From: Anaerolineae bacterium
Lineage (GTDB): Bacteria; Chloroflexota; Anaerolineae; DUEN01
DNA: 64,000 nt
Direction of reading: 5' to 3'
Assembly: GCA_025060615.1 (NCBI GenBank)
Contig: JANXBS010000021.1
Location: 1-64,000 of the forward strand
Made by a program: the position numbers and the translations under genes. The notes below the pieces were generated by a model, which did not search any database, was not told the origin of the DNA, and was given only the letters and a program-made list of their open reading frames with translations. Positions 8,095 to 17,853 of this stretch are shown here, piece after piece. The first letter of the stretch is position 1, and every line of letters starts with the position of its first letter.

Positions 8095-9034
8095 CAGCTC
8101 CGCGAATCCCCCAACAGAATGGATCGCGCTCATCGAGGATCAGCGTAGCTTCGGCAGTAATGAACGCCGTGCCGCGAATGGTAGGCTGGATGGCACCGTT
8201 GATGACGTGGACCCATCCTTCGAAGAGGCTGCCGATGATGCTCTCCTGCCGCCAGATTTGGCCCTCTTTCAGCCTGCCGTCTTCGAACAGGCAAGCCATT
8301 TTGGCGCTGGTGCCGGTGCCGCAGGGTGATCGGTCGTAGGCCTTGCCCGGGCAGAGCACGAAGTTGCGGCTGTCGGCATCAGCGCGCTGCGGCGGGCCGA
8401 ACAACTCAATATGGTCAATTTCCTGGCCATCGCGTCCGGTGATCCCCGCCCGTGCCAATGCCTGGCGGATCCGCCAGGTGAACTCGATGAGCCGATCTAC
8501 ATTTCGCAAATGAAGCTCCTGGCCGTGATCTTCTACTAGGAAGAACCAGTTGCCGCCCCACGCCACGTCGCCGGTAACGCGGCCATATCCTTCCACGTCT
8601 ACTGTCACTCCCTGGCGATAACGGTAGCTCGCCACGTTGGTAACAGCCACTGCTCCCGATAGATAGAGCTCAGCGGTAACGGTGCCAACGGGCGTCTCAA
8701 TCGAATGCACGCCAGGTTCGAGGCGGCCCAGATAAGCCAGCGTAGCAACGAGGCCAATAATGCCATGTCCACACATGCCGAGATAGCCGATATTGTTAAA
8801 GAAGATCACCCCTGTAACACAGGAAGGGTCCGTCGGCGGGCACAACAGCGCTCCGACGATAGGATCAGAGCCGCGTGGCTCGTTGACAACGGCCGAGCGG
8901 AAGTGATCGAACTGGCGGCGAAACCGCTCGCGCCGTTCAGCTAACGGCCCATTGCCCAGGTTGGGGCCGCCCTCGATGATGACGCGCGTTGGCTCGCCCT
9001 CCGTGTGAGAATCAATGACGTGAATCCTTTGCAC
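8087..9034 (-). CDS. 4-hydroxyproline 2-epimerase (proline racemase family)
   Basis: The 315-residue protein interconverts trans-4-hydroxy-L-proline and cis-4-hydroxy-D-proline without cofactor, using two Cys as acid and base. Both are present: MCGHGIIG near residue 90 and [12 protein letters not shown] near residue 235, so it is not the Thr-containing trans-3-hydroxyproline dehydratase. The N-terminus [13 protein letters not shown] is characteristic. The start overlaps the homoaconitase small-subunit stop by 23 nt and its own stop overlaps the oxidase start by 8 nt, so it is translationally tied into the lysine operon. Confidence 0.87.
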   Translation of the reverse strand: MQRIHVIDSHTEGEPTRVIIEGGPNLGNGPLAERRERFRRQFDHFRSAVVNEPRGSDPIVGALLCPPTDPSCVTGVIFFNNIGYLGMCGHGIIGLVATLAYLGRLEPGVHSIETPVGTVTAELYLSGAVAVTNVASYRYRQGVTVDVEGYGRVTGDVAWGGNWFFLVEDHGQELHLRNVDRLIEFTWRIRQALARAGITGRDGQEIDHIELFGPPQRADADSRNFVLCPGKAYDRSPCGTGTSAKMACLFEDGRLKEGQIWRQESIIGSLFEGWVHVINGAIQPTIRGTAFITAEATLILDERDPFCWGIRGADE

Positions 9035-9566
9035 TCCCGCCCTCTTCGACGGCTTTCAGATTTCCCTCTGAGTTTTGGCCGCTCAGCTTTCGCCTCAGGT
9101 ATGGGATCAGCCCCCCCTCCCGGATCAGCCCCAGTGCCGATTCCGACAACGGTGGAAATGGCCAGGAGTCCTCGCCGCGACGGATGACGCTGGCTTCCAA
9201 GTCAATCTCTACCATCTCGCCGGTCTGCAGCGCAGCGACTGCCTCCGGGCAGGTGATCACGGGCAGACCTTCGTTAAGCGCGTTCCGGAAAAAGATGCGA
9301 GCGAACGATTCCGCCACGATGGCGCCGACCCCCGCCTCCTTTAGACAAATGGCCGCCTGCTCACGGCTAGAGCCACACCCCCAGTTACGCCCGGCCACGA
9401 TCACATCTCCAGGCTGCACTGCGCTCGCGAAGCCCGGATCCAGGTCCTCCAGCGCATGTCGAGCCATCTCCCGACGATCGGTGATCGTGTATGTGTACTT
9501 TCCTGGGAAGATCACGTCGGTATTCACGTTGTTGCCGTATTTCCAGACACGGCCGCGGATCTTCAC
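9012..9566 (-). CDS. Homoaconitase small subunit (LeuD-like)
   Basis: The swivel-domain subunit of homoaconitase, which with the large subunit converts homocitrate to homoisocitrate via homoaconitate. Motifs are [20 protein letters not shown] at the N-terminus and [12 protein letters not shown] near residue 60. The GTG at 9566 was chosen because GGAGGG lies 6 nt upstream and the family begins just before the GRVWK motif, giving 184 residues; a GTG at 9605 has no good site. It lies 57 nt from the large-subunit stop. By sequence alone it could be isopropylmalate isomerase. Confidence 0.85.
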   Translation of the reverse strand: MKIRGRVWKYGNNVNTDVIFPGKYTYTITDRREMARHALEDLDPGFASAVQPGDVIVAGRNWGCGSSREQAAICLKEAGVGAIVAESFARIFFRNALNEGLPVITCPEAVAALQTGEMVEIDLEASVIRRGEDSWPFPPLSESALGLIREGGLIPYLRRKLSGQNSEGNLKAVEEGGSAKDSRH

Positions 9567-9623
9567 AGAACGCCCTCCATGCTTAACAGCTTGTGAATCG
9601 CCCACCCTATACGCCTGTAACCG

Positions 9624-10916
9624 TCATAGCTCTCTTGGATCGGTGATCACGCCTCGGATCGCTGACGCCGCCACCACCGCCGGGCTGGCCAGGTAGATCT
9701 CCGCCTCGCGCGTGCCCATGCGCCCTTGGAAGTTACGGTTAGCGCTGGAGATGGTGACCTCACCAGGGGCTGGGATGCCCATGTGGTTGCCCATGCATGG
9801 ACCGCATCCCGGTACGCCGAGGATCGCTCCGGCCTCAACCAGCGTCTGGATGTAGCCCAGCCGCATTGCCTCTTGCAACACTTGGCTGGACGCGGGGATC
9901 ACTAGGAAACGCGTGCCTGGGGCCACCTGGCGGCCTTTGACCACTGCTGCGGCCGCGGCCAGGTCCTCCAGCCGGCCATTGGTGCAGGTGCCCAAGAAAG
10001 CCTGATGCACGCGTGTCCCCGCCACTTGCGACAATGGTACCACGTGGTCTACTGAATGCGGACAGGCGACATACGGCTCCAGTGCCGCCGCCTCGTAGCG
10101 GTATTCGGCGATGTAGCGTGCATCGGGATCGGGGTAGAGTGCGCCGGCCTCGACCTGTGCCCGGCATTCCTCCAGCGGACGGCCGGTACGCCGGGCCAGT
10201 CGAGGAGCCAGCCAGTCGAATACGGCTGCGTCTGGGGCTATATAGGCGTTCTTTGCCCCCATCTCGGCCATCATGTTGGGCAGTACCATGCGCGACTCGA
10301 TAGTCATCGCCTCAATGCCGCTGCCACTGAACTCGATCGAGGCATAAGTGCCACCGTCGGCGCCTAAGTCGCCGATAATGCGTAGAGCAAAGTCTTTGGC
10401 GGTTACCCCTAGGGGCAGCTCCCCTTCTAGGATGATACGTATAGACTCAGGCACGCGGAGCCATAGTTCGCCCGTAGCCCATAGTGCAGCTACCTCACTG
10501 CGACCCACACCTGCGCCGAACGCCCCCATCCAGCCGAAGTGCGTCGTGTGCGAGTCGGCCCCCAGGATGAGCTGTCCGGGCAGGACAATAGCCTCCTCGC
10601 TCAGAACCTGGTGACAGATGCCGCGCCCGACCTCGAAGAAATTCGTAATCCCCTGTTCGGCCACGAATTGGCGCACCTCAGCATGATTTTGGGCATGCTG
10701 AGTGGTCGGCGCTGGCACCGCATGATCCAGGGTGATAGCCAGCCGTTCCGGATGCTTCACCCGGCTCACCCCTAGGGATCGGAATGTGCGGGCAATGGCA
10801 GCGGTATTGTCGTGGGAGAGCACGACGTCTGGCCGGGCATCCACCACCTGGCCGGCCGTGACCTCAGGCAGGCCGGCGGCGCGTGCCAGCGCTTTTTCAG
10901 CAAACGTCTTACCCAT
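9624..10916 (-). CDS. Homoaconitase large subunit (LeuC-like, 4Fe-4S)
   Basis: The 430-residue catalytic subunit carries the [4Fe-4S] cluster. The ligands are visible as LGTCTNGR near residue 300 and [14 protein letters not shown] near residue 360. [17 protein letters not shown] and [21 protein letters not shown] are conserved aconitase-family segments, and [12 protein letters not shown] contacts substrate. It begins 4 nt after the homocitrate synthase stop. The homocitrate synthase upstream and homoisocitrate dehydrogenase downstream favour homoaconitase over the leucine enzyme. Confidence 0.88.
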   Translation of the reverse strand: MGKTFAEKALARAAGLPEVTAGQVVDARPDVVLSHDNTAAIARTFRSLGVSRVKHPERLAITLDHAVPAPTTQHAQNHAEVRQFVAEQGITNFFEVGRGICHQVLSEEAIVLPGQLILGADSHTTHFGWMGAFGAGVGRSEVAALWATGELWLRVPESIRIILEGELPLGVTAKDFALRIIGDLGADGGTYASIEFSGSGIEAMTIESRMVLPNMMAEMGAKNAYIAPDAAVFDWLAPRLARRTGRPLEECRAQVEAGALYPDPDARYIAEYRYEAAALEPYVACPHSVDHVVPLSQVAGTRVHQAFLGTCTNGRLEDLAAAAAVVKGRQVAPGTRFLVIPASSQVLQEAMRLGYIQTLVEAGAILGVPGCGPCMGNHMGIPAPGEVTISSANRNFQGRMGTREAEIYLASPAVVAASAIRGVITDPREL

Positions 10917-10920
10917 CCAC

Positions 10921-12120
<1,200 letters not shown>

Positions 12121-12210
12121 TTATAATCAGCCACCAATCTTCAGCGGTCCCCAACTGGCGACCCTTCAATAAAGTGGACCATTGTTGCCATCTTTAACGG
12201 CCTAACAAAT

Positions 12211-12247
12211 AAAAAACCAGCTCGCCTGTCGGTCTGGCTGAGCTGGT
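12211..12247 (-). terminator. Attenuator terminator in the lysine operon leader
   Basis: On the minus strand ACCAGCTC (12247-12240) pairs perfectly with GAGCTGGT (12223-12216) and is followed by TTTTTT. It lies about 110 nt before the homocitrate synthase start and after the leader ORF. Its loop contains CCAGACC (12237-12231), which can instead pair with GGTCTGG at 12289-12283. Confidence 0.8.
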
Positions 12248-12263
12248 CATGACCTCCCCTCGC

Positions 12264-12318
12264 GCGGAGCAAACACCATCAACCAGACCGCTGGTCTGGC
12301 TTGCCAGCCTTGCTCCGC
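12264..12318 (-). promoter_or_regulatory. Nested leader hairpins overlapping Lys codons
   Basis: An outer 9-bp stem joins GCGGAGCAA (12318-12310) to TTGCTCCGC (12272-12264). An inner 7-bp hairpin joins CCAGACC (12299-12293) to GGTCTGG (12289-12283). The outer left arm spans the leader ORF from Lys codon 11 to 14, and the inner left arm starts right after Lys codon 17. A ribosome stalled there would open both. Confidence 0.7.
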
Positions 12319-12350
12319 TTATCCACGAGAAGGGCAAATCTCTGGTTCAC
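12279..12350 (-). CDS. Candidate 23-residue lysine leader peptide
   Basis: Start GTG at 12350, with a G-rich GGGGGGCG about 6 nt upstream; the stop overlaps the 3' edge of the inner hairpin. The peptide is MNQRFALLVDKRSKAGKPDQ plus three more residues, with Lys (all AAG) at 11, 14 and 17 and Arg at 4, 12 and 21. It sits about 30 nt after the predicted transcription start and is immediately followed by a terminator. This is the layout of a ribosome-stalling attenuator that reads charged tRNA-Lys. Leader-peptide attenuation has been reported for the Thermus lysine cluster; whether it is homologous is unknown. Translation of such a short ORF cannot be proven from sequence. Confidence 0.65.
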   Translation of the reverse strand: MNQRFALLVDKRSKAGKPDQRSG

Positions 12351-12384
12351 GTCTACGCCCCCCGGTTGGGTCGCTGCACAAGCG

Positions 12385-12413
12385 ATATTAGCACAACTGA
12401 CCAGGAGTGTCAA
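12385..12413 (-). promoter_or_regulatory. Promoter of the lysine/hydroxyproline operon
   Basis: TTGACA (12413-12408), a 17-nt spacer and TAATAT (12390-12385) form a near-consensus sigma-70-type promoter. The predicted start is near 12378, giving a long structured leader before homocitrate synthase. Confidence 0.8.
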
Positions 12414-12505
12414 GAACTCCTCCTTCCCGAACCTATACCCGCCATTCGGCACACCCTGCCTGACAAATCGTGCATGCACCGTCTTTGAAGTATAGGTGTC
12501 CTGCA

Positions 12506-13591
12506 TTATCCCTTCAAGCCCGTTAGTTTCACCCCCTGGATGAACGTACGTTGGGCAAAGAAGAAGAGAACAATAATTGGGATGGTGAAGACAGCTGCAG
12601 CAGCCATCAGCAGATTCCATGCCACTGAGTGCTGTCCCTGAAAGTCCTGTAACCCCAACGCCATAGTGAACTTGCGGGGATCGGTTAGATAGAGCAGCGG
12701 CCCTTGGAAGTCGTTCCACGCCCATAGGAACGTGAACACCGTGATCGTCGCCAACACTGGCACCGAGAGCGGCAGCGCAATGCTCCAAAAGATGCGAAAT
12801 TCAGAAGCTCCGTCCACACGGGCGGCGTCACACAACTCCTCAGGGATAGTACGGAAGAATTGGCGCAGCAAGAAGATGTCGAACCCGTTACCGAAGAAGG
12901 TGGGTACGATCAAAGGCAGGAAAGTGTTGCCCCACTTCAGCTTATCGGTGAAGACGATGTAGAGGGGAATCATGGTCACCTGGAAGGGGAGCATCATTGT
13001 GCTGAGCACGATCAGAAACACAATATCGCGCCCAGGCCATCGAATGCGCGCAAAGCCGTAAGCGGCTGGTGCGCATGAGACAAGCGTGCCGATAATAGCA
13101 AACACGGCGATGATCAAGCTGTTCTTGATATAGGTCCAGAAATTCACGCCTAGGCCCGGCCGCGTAGCTCGATTCATGGCATCGGGGAAGTTCTGCCAGC
13201 GCGGGCCCGGAACCAAAATCGGCCGCACAAACTTCATGCGCACCTGGATTGTCTCCGTTGGGTTGGCTGGGTCCACAAACGTGCCGTATCCCTCGGCGAT
13301 ACTGAGCAACGCCAATCGTCTGGTTTGCCCTTCAATATTTACCTCATACATTGGCACCCGCTGGCCGTTGACAGTTACCTGCAGATTGTCATGTGGCAGC
13401 CAGGTGGGTGGGACACGGAACACGTCCTGATCCGATTTCAACGCTGTAGAGAGCATCCACAAGAACGGGACAAAGAAGAACAGGCCGATGGCGATGATCG
13501 TTAAGTGCGCGGCTAGAGCGCCAATCCCACGTCGCAGCCAACGTGGCCAAGGCGGCCGTGTGACCGATCGTGGCAACGCGATCTGAGCCAT
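12506..13591 (-). CDS. CUT1-type sugar ABC transporter permease (MalG-like)
   Basis: The 361-residue inner-membrane permease has about six membrane segments, starting near residues 25-50, and the EAA loop LCDAARVDGASEFRIFWSIALPLS near residue 240 that contacts the ATPase. It is longer than typical MalG (about 280) because of an external insert at residues 60-145 between the first two membrane segments, a feature of some thermophile and Gram-positive relatives. It starts 4 nt after the MalF-like gene. No ATPase gene is nearby, so a shared MsmX-like ATPase elsewhere is likely. The substrate is unknown, probably an oligosaccharide. Confidence 0.88.
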   Translation of the reverse strand: MAQIALPRSVTRPPWPRWLRRGIGALAAHLTIIAIGLFFFVPFLWMLSTALKSDQDVFRVPPTWLPHDNLQVTVNGQRVPMYEVNIEGQTRRLALLSIAEGYGTFVDPANPTETIQVRMKFVRPILVPGPRWQNFPDAMNRATRPGLGVNFWTYIKNSLIIAVFAIIGTLVSCAPAAYGFARIRWPGRDIVFLIVLSTMMLPFQVTMIPLYIVFTDKLKWGNTFLPLIVPTFFGNGFDIFLLRQFFRTIPEELCDAARVDGASEFRIFWSIALPLSVPVLATITVFTFLWAWNDFQGPLLYLTDPRKFTMALGLQDFQGQHSVAWNLLMAAAAVFTIPIIVLFFFAQRTFIQGVKLTGLKG

Positions 13592-13594
13592 GCC

Positions 13595-14560
13595 TCATCC
13601 CCCCTCATAGTATGTCCAGCGCTCAGAGGAGCGCAGGAGCAGTAGCGTACAGATCATGATTATGATGAAGAGGATCCAAGCCTGTGCGGACGCATACCCC
13701 ATCTTAAGGTAGACGAACCCTTGCTGGTAGAGATACACGCTGTAGAAGAGGGTGGAATTGAGCGGCGCGCCTAGTCCACTACCCACGGGGCTGACGCCGG
13801 CGCTCAGCACGTAGGCCTGGGCGAAGTACTGAAAGGTGGCGATCACGCCGATGATCAGGTTAAAGAGGGTGATGGGTGACACCATTGGGATGGTGACAGC
13901 CCACAGCCGTTGCCACCAATTGGCTCCATCTAGCTCAGCTGCCTCCATTAAGGAGACCGGCACATCCTGTAGGCCAGATAGATAGATGACAATCGTGTTG
14001 CCCACCCCCCATAAGCCGAGCAGGATTAGGGCGGGCTTCGACCAGGCGGGATCTCGCGTCCAGTTCGGCCCGCGAATGCCGATCTCTCCCAGCAGCATGT
14101 TCAACAGGCCGCTGTTGGGGTTAAGAATCCACAACCAGAGCAAAGTGCTGGCTACAGTGGGCACGATCGAAGGCAAATAGTAAATCACGCGGTAGATAGA
14201 TTGGCCTCTAATCTTGATGTTCAACAGCAGTGCGCACACGAAGGAGACCAGCAAAGATAATGGCACTCCGATGACGACCATATAGGCTGTGTTTGAAAGC
14301 GATTTCCAAAAGAGCGGATCGCGAAATAAATTGACATAATTTATAAGGCCGATCCATTCCGGCGCCCGCTTAATGTGATACTCTGTGAAGCTGTAATAGA
14401 GCGAGGCTACCATCGGGTAGAGGGTGAAGGCAAAGAAGCCAATGATCCACAAGGAGATGAATAGAAGACCAGTAATGAATTGGCGCCGCGTGCGCCGGCT
14501 CCATCCTCGCGAATGGGGCCAGGCCCTGGCAGCGATCGCTTCACCTGTACGCACTGTCAT
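13595..14560 (-). CDS. CUT1-type sugar ABC transporter permease (MalF-like)
   Basis: A 321-residue partner permease with six predicted membrane helices, the first at residues 30-55 (ITGLLFISLWIIGFFAFTLY). The EAA motif is SLMEAAELDGANWWQRLWAVTIPM near residue 210. It lies between the binding-protein gene and the MalG-like gene, and a 166-nt spacer with a strong hairpin separates it from the former, a common arrangement for making binding protein in excess. Confidence 0.88.
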   Translation of the reverse strand: MTVRTGEAIAARAWPHSRGWSRRTRRQFITGLLFISLWIIGFFAFTLYPMVASLYYSFTEYHIKRAPEWIGLINYVNLFRDPLFWKSLSNTAYMVVIGVPLSLLVSFVCALLLNIKIRGQSIYRVIYYLPSIVPTVASTLLWLWILNPNSGLLNMLLGEIGIRGPNWTRDPAWSKPALILLGLWGVGNTIVIYLSGLQDVPVSLMEAAELDGANWWQRLWAVTIPMVSPITLFNLIIGVIATFQYFAQAYVLSAGVSPVGSGLGAPLNSTLFYSVYLYQQGFVYLKMGYASAQAWILFIIIMICTLLLLRSSERWTYYEGG

Positions 14561-14583
14561 GGGTTCCCTCCCGGAAAGACGGC

Positions 14584-14622
14584 GGACGACAGACGATAGA
14601 CCGTCTCTATCGCCCGTCGTCC
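14584..14622 (-). repeat. GACGAC-type palindrome between binding-protein and permease genes
   Basis: GGACGACAGACGATAGA (14584-14600) faces TCTATCGCCCGTCGTCC (14606-14622) with 15 of 17 pairs and a 5-nt loop. A stable hairpin here could protect the upstream binding-protein mRNA end. Its wording GGACGACGGGCGA resembles the elements at 29721-29770 and 31550-31599. Confidence 0.65.
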
Positions 14623-14726
14623 ACCTTCCATTCGCAGTCCGCGCTCGTCATCAGCGCGCCTCAACGATGGGATGCCTCTCAGGCACCAATTTGTTAGACT
14701 TCGTTAAGCCGGTTGTGTAAGTTCTG

Positions 14727-16082
14727 TTACTCAGACAAAGCCTTGTCCAGCATCGGCTGTAGCTTGGCTTGAGCCTCCTCCAAAAGCGGCAGCGGGTCAG
14801 CACAGGTGTGCAGCACCTTTTCCTCGATCTGCCCCAGCTCGGTGTCCACCTCGGCGTTGATGGGCGTCAGGATGGGAGCCTTGGCGTTGGGATCGCTCAT
14901 CAGCTTCAGGAAGACCTCGAACTTCTCATTTTGGTGGAAGCGAGGATCTTCCGCCGCCTTTTTACTGGACGGCAGGTTAAAGTTGGCCACCATCTGCTCA
15001 GCTACGATCTCTGGCGACATCATCCAGGCCATCAACTTCCAGGCGGCCGCCTTGTCCTTGACACCGCTGGGGATCATCGCTACGGTACCGCTTACTAGAT
15101 TGGTGTTCTTGCGCTCCGGGTGAGCCTGTGGCGGCGGGAAGGGTGCCACGCCGTAGTACAGCTCTGGTTTGAATTTCTGGATGAAATTAACACCGGGCTG
15201 CCACTCACCATCCACCATCATGGCCACTTTGCCAGCGTAAAAGCCATTGTCTGGCGACATATAGCCACCGAAGGCGGAGGTAAACCGCAACACCTCTTCG
15301 ACGTTGTAGTCACAGTAGAACTGTTGTTCCCACTTCAGCGCGTTGACCACCGGCTCTGAGGTGAATAGGATCTTGGTCCCGTCATCGCTGTACCAATAGC
15401 CTCCCATCATAGCGACGTACAGTCCCAAGTGCGACCAAGAGAAGTCCGGAATGAAACCGATCTGGGTGATGTTACCATTCTCGTCCACCTTGGTCAGTTT
15501 CCTGGCATACTCAGCCAGCTCCTCCATCGTCTGAGGAGGCCGTTCGGGGTCTAGGCCTGCCTCTTCGAACAGGTCCTTATTCCAGAAGAGGGCGTAGGTG
15601 TCGGTGCCCCAAGGCAGGCAGTAGTACTTGCCCCGATACCGACACTGGCTCAGTGGAGCCTCGAAGATATCGTTGAGATCTACCTCGCCGCCGGCTAGAA
15701 AGTCATCAAGGGGAGTGATCAGCCCTTCCCGTCCCCAGGTGCCCACGCTATCCGGCCCGCCCGTGACCAGGATGTCAGGCGGTTCGCTGCCCGAAAGGCC
15801 AGCGATCACCTTGTCGTTGTCCACCGGTGAATTGACTTCCACCTTCACATTATTGGCCGTACCGTATTTGTCGAACAGGGATTGCAACTGTGCTGGATTG
15901 TCACCCCAGGTAATCCAAACGCGCAGGACCGGCTGTTCCGCCGGCACAGCGGCAGCTGTCTGCTCAGCCGGTGAGGCCTTCTCCTTGGACGGAGCGGGGG
16001 CAGCCGGCGCACAAGAGGCTAGCAACGCTAAAACCAAGCCCACCGCAGTTAGCACGAAAAGCCAATGTTTTTTGCCAGACAT
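14727..16082 (-). CDS. Sugar-binding lipoprotein of the ABC transporter
   Basis: A 451-residue extracellular solute-binding protein (SBP family 1). The N-terminus is a lipoprotein signal with lipobox LLASC (Cys 24), then an Ala/Pro/Lys-rich tether. The mature part has VLRVWITWGD, ILVTGGPDSVGTWGREGLITPL and KVAMMVDGEWQPG, usual for carbohydrate binders. AAGGAGG precedes the ATG. A consensus promoter and a palindrome lie about 50-85 nt upstream. The ligand is not evident; the GH78 rhamnosidase is far away (51.7 kb) and on another transcript. Confidence 0.9.
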   Translation of the reverse strand: MSGKKHWLFVLTAVGLVLALLASCAPAAPAPSKEKASPAEQTAAAVPAEQPVLRVWITWGDNPAQLQSLFDKYGTANNVKVEVNSPVDNDKVIAGLSGSEPPDILVTGGPDSVGTWGREGLITPLDDFLAGGEVDLNDIFEAPLSQCRYRGKYYCLPWGTDTYALFWNKDLFEEAGLDPERPPQTMEELAEYARKLTKVDENGNITQIGFIPDFSWSHLGLYVAMMGGYWYSDDGTKILFTSEPVVNALKWEQQFYCDYNVEEVLRFTSAFGGYMSPDNGFYAGKVAMMVDGEWQPGVNFIQKFKPELYYGVAPFPPPQAHPERKNTNLVSGTVAMIPSGVKDKAAAWKLMAWMMSPEIVAEQMVANFNLPSSKKAAEDPRFHQNEKFEVFLKLMSDPNAKAPILTPINAEVDTELGQIEEKVLHTCADPLPLLEEAQAKLQPMLDKALSE

Positions 16083-16130
16083 ATGTGCCTCCTTAATAGT
16101 TTTATCGCAAATCGATGCTGTACAAAATCC

Positions 16131-16159
16131 ATTCTATGCTAGAGTGAGGGCGTTGTCAA
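16131..16159 (-). promoter_or_regulatory. Promoter of the sugar transporter operon
   Basis: TTGACA (16159-16154), 17 nt and TAGAAT (16136-16131) make a strong promoter about 50 nt before the binding-protein start. Confidence 0.75.
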
Positions 16160-16168
16160 CAGCAACGC
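16150..16168. promoter_or_regulatory. Operator-like palindrome over the -35 box
   Basis: GCGTTG N7 CAACGC (16150-16155, 16163-16168) is a perfect 6+6 palindrome covering the -35 hexamer. Sugar operons are often repressed by LacI-type proteins at such sites; no regulator gene lies nearby. Confidence 0.45.
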
Positions 16169-16546
16169 AATTAGGGGCAACAAGCCACAATACCCTATTA
16201 ATTTCGTGCTCTAGAAGGTTTACGTCCTGACCGTGCAGACTAATTTGGCGTTGACAAGGCTGGCGAGGCGAGCTAGGTGAGCTGTCTCGTCAGCCTGGCG
16301 CAGCTCCGTCTCAGTCTCTATTATAGGGAAAGTATTGCGCCTGGGCACTGGATCCGATCTCGGTCAGATTGAGAGAGCACGCCAGCGTAGATGTTAGGAA
16401 AGCTCGGACTGCCCATATAGGGAAGAGGAGGGTGTTTTTGTAGACGGGTCATAGGCATCTCTCCAGGCACCGCTCACTGTAAGGTACATCACCGGACGAA
16501 CTTACTATTTTGTATAGTTAATATCATCCTATCGCCCGAGGAACCC
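16169..16546. other. Divergent intergenic region without a recognised gene
   Basis: Apart from a hairpin with arms 16258-16267 and 16286-16295 (9 of 10 pairs, plus an inner AGCT/AGCT stem), I see nothing defined here. An AT-rich stretch around 16504-16530 probably contains the promoter of the next gene. No tRNA or known small RNA is recognisable. Confidence 0.4.
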
Positions 16547-17458
16547 ATGACCGACTTCCGACTTCATCCCCGAACCCGACCCGCAGCGGTAGCCCTAACC
16601 GTTATCAATCTGCTGCGAATGCTAGATTTCTATCAACGCCTGCTGGGCTTGCGCCTGCACCGCCACGAGGACGGCATGGCCGTTTTGGGCGCAGGCGGGC
16701 CGGACCTGTTGTACCTAGTTGAGGACCGTACCGCGCGGCGCTATCGCGGGACGAGCGGCCTCTACCACTTCGCCGTGTTGCTGCCGGATCGCCGTGAGCT
16801 GGCGCGCGCCATCGCTCGCCTCATCCGGGCGGGCTATCCCAATGCGCCCACCGATCACGTCATGACTAAGACGACTTACCTCGATGATCCGGAGGGCAAC
16901 GGCATTGAGCTCTATTGCGAGTCACCTGAGGATGGCGAGTTCATCGTGGACGGACAGCGCTTCTATGCCCGATGGGCCGACGGCCGATGGAGCGACGGCC
17001 GCGAGCCACTAGACCTGCACGCGCTCTTCGCTTACCTGCGCCCTGACGACGATCTGGCCGCGCCCATGCCGCCGTCCACACGCATCGGCCACGTGCACTT
17101 GCACGTCGGCAACCTGGACGAGGCCATGCGCTTCTATCACGAGGTGCTCGGCTTTGATCATCGAGGGCTAATGCGGCTCTTCCGTATGGGCATGGTCTCG
17201 GTGGATGGCTATCACCACCATATCGGCTTCAACACTTGGCAAGGCGAGGACGCGCCATCGGCGCCGCCTAACGCAGCTGGACTGCGCTGGTTCTCGCTAG
17301 CCTTGCCGGACGAGGCCGCACGGGAGGCCGTGCTGGCTAACGTTCGCCGCCACGGACTGATGCCGGAATGCCACGAACTCGGCTGGCAGGTGCGCGATCC
17401 GTCTGGGAATCGCATTGTGTTAACGGTCAACCCGGAGGTCGCTGCTGCCGCGACGTAG
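16547..17458 (+). CDS. VOC-family protein with two glyoxalase/dioxygenase domains (CatE-like)
   Basis: The 303-residue protein holds two vicinal-oxygen-chelate modules. The first (residues 10-125) starts VALTVINLLRMLDFYQRLLGL and ends DDPEGNGIELYCE. The second (175-300) starts IGHVHLHVGNLDEAMRFYHEVLGF and ends VRDPSGNRIVLTV. The His in HVHLHV, HHHIGFNTW and the Glu in IELYCE are candidate metal ligands. This build matches catechol-2,3-dioxygenase-like proteins, but many uncharacterised members share it, so the substrate is open. A small conserved gene follows. Confidence 0.75.
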   Translation: MTDFRLHPRTRPAAVALTVINLLRMLDFYQRLLGLRLHRHEDGMAVLGAGGPDLLYLVEDRTARRYRGTSGLYHFAVLLPDRRELARAIARLIRAGYPNAPTDHVMTKTTYLDDPEGNGIELYCESPEDGEFIVDGQRFYARWADGRWSDGREPLDLHALFAYLRPDDDLAAPMPPSTRIGHVHLHVGNLDEAMRFYHEVLGFDHRGLMRLFRMGMVSVDGYHHHIGFNTWQGEDAPSAPPNAAGLRWFSLALPDEAAREAVLANVRRHGLMPECHELGWQVRDPSGNRIVLTVNPEVAAAAT

Positions 17459-17529
17459 AGGAACTTCAGGACGGCCCGGTGTCATCATAGAGATGGCCTT
17501 TGTGCCTTGGCGCCGGAAGGGAGGATGAG

Positions 17530-17853
17530 ATGGCCTACTATTTGGTGCGAGCGCGATGGAAGGCCGATCTGGCCGGAGAGCTGCGCAGCCGGCTAGACCG
17601 CCAGGAGTTTCTGCTCATGCGCCCCTTCGGCAGAGCCCTGACGAAAAGTCTGGCCGCTGCGCGGCGAGATCCGGCGACCGGCGAGGCCGTGTGGGAGGAG
17701 GAGGATTACTGCTCTCCGCCCCTGGCTATGGAGCGCGCGGCCGTGCTGGACCACTACTTTGACGACCTACGGGTAGAGGAGGTGCGTGAGGGCGAGGGGT
17801 GGCGACGCATTGCTGACTTGCCCTTCCTCTGGGGATCGTTAGGCAAGATTTGA
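17530..17853 (+). CDS. Conserved small protein of unknown function
   Basis: Not recognised. The 107-residue protein begins MAYYLVRARW, is rich in Arg/Glu/Asp and has neither signal peptide nor membrane segment. The ATG at 17530 follows GGGAGG closely, which is why the upstream in-frame start at 17500 was rejected. The short beta-like N-terminus and central helix could be a ferredoxin-like (dimeric alpha-beta barrel) fold, but this is weak. It lies 70 nt after the VOC gene and may be cotranscribed. Confidence 0.55.
   Translation: MAYYLVRARWKADLAGELRSRLDRQEFLLMRPFGRALTKSLAAARRDPATGEAVWEEEDYCSPPLAMERAAVLDHYFDDLRVEEVREGEGWRRIADLPFLWGSLGKI

Noticed and set aside
12140-12175. T-box-like word GGGGACCGCTG in the lysine leader
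   Set aside because: It lies downstream of the terminator, lacks the conserved T-box bulge sequence and specifier loop, and a similar word occurs by chance at 28826.
12194-12250. An 18-codon ORF starting ATG at 12250 after GGGGAGG, overlapping the terminator
   Set aside because: It has no Lys codons, its ribosome site is only about 2 nt from the ATG, and it lies inside the terminator. The upstream 23-codon ORF fits the attenuator layout better.
16258-16295. Small RNA or SRP RNA in the spacer before the VOC gene
   Set aside because: Only a hairpin is present; the SRP core GGTCAGGNCCGG-type sequence and a terminator are missing.
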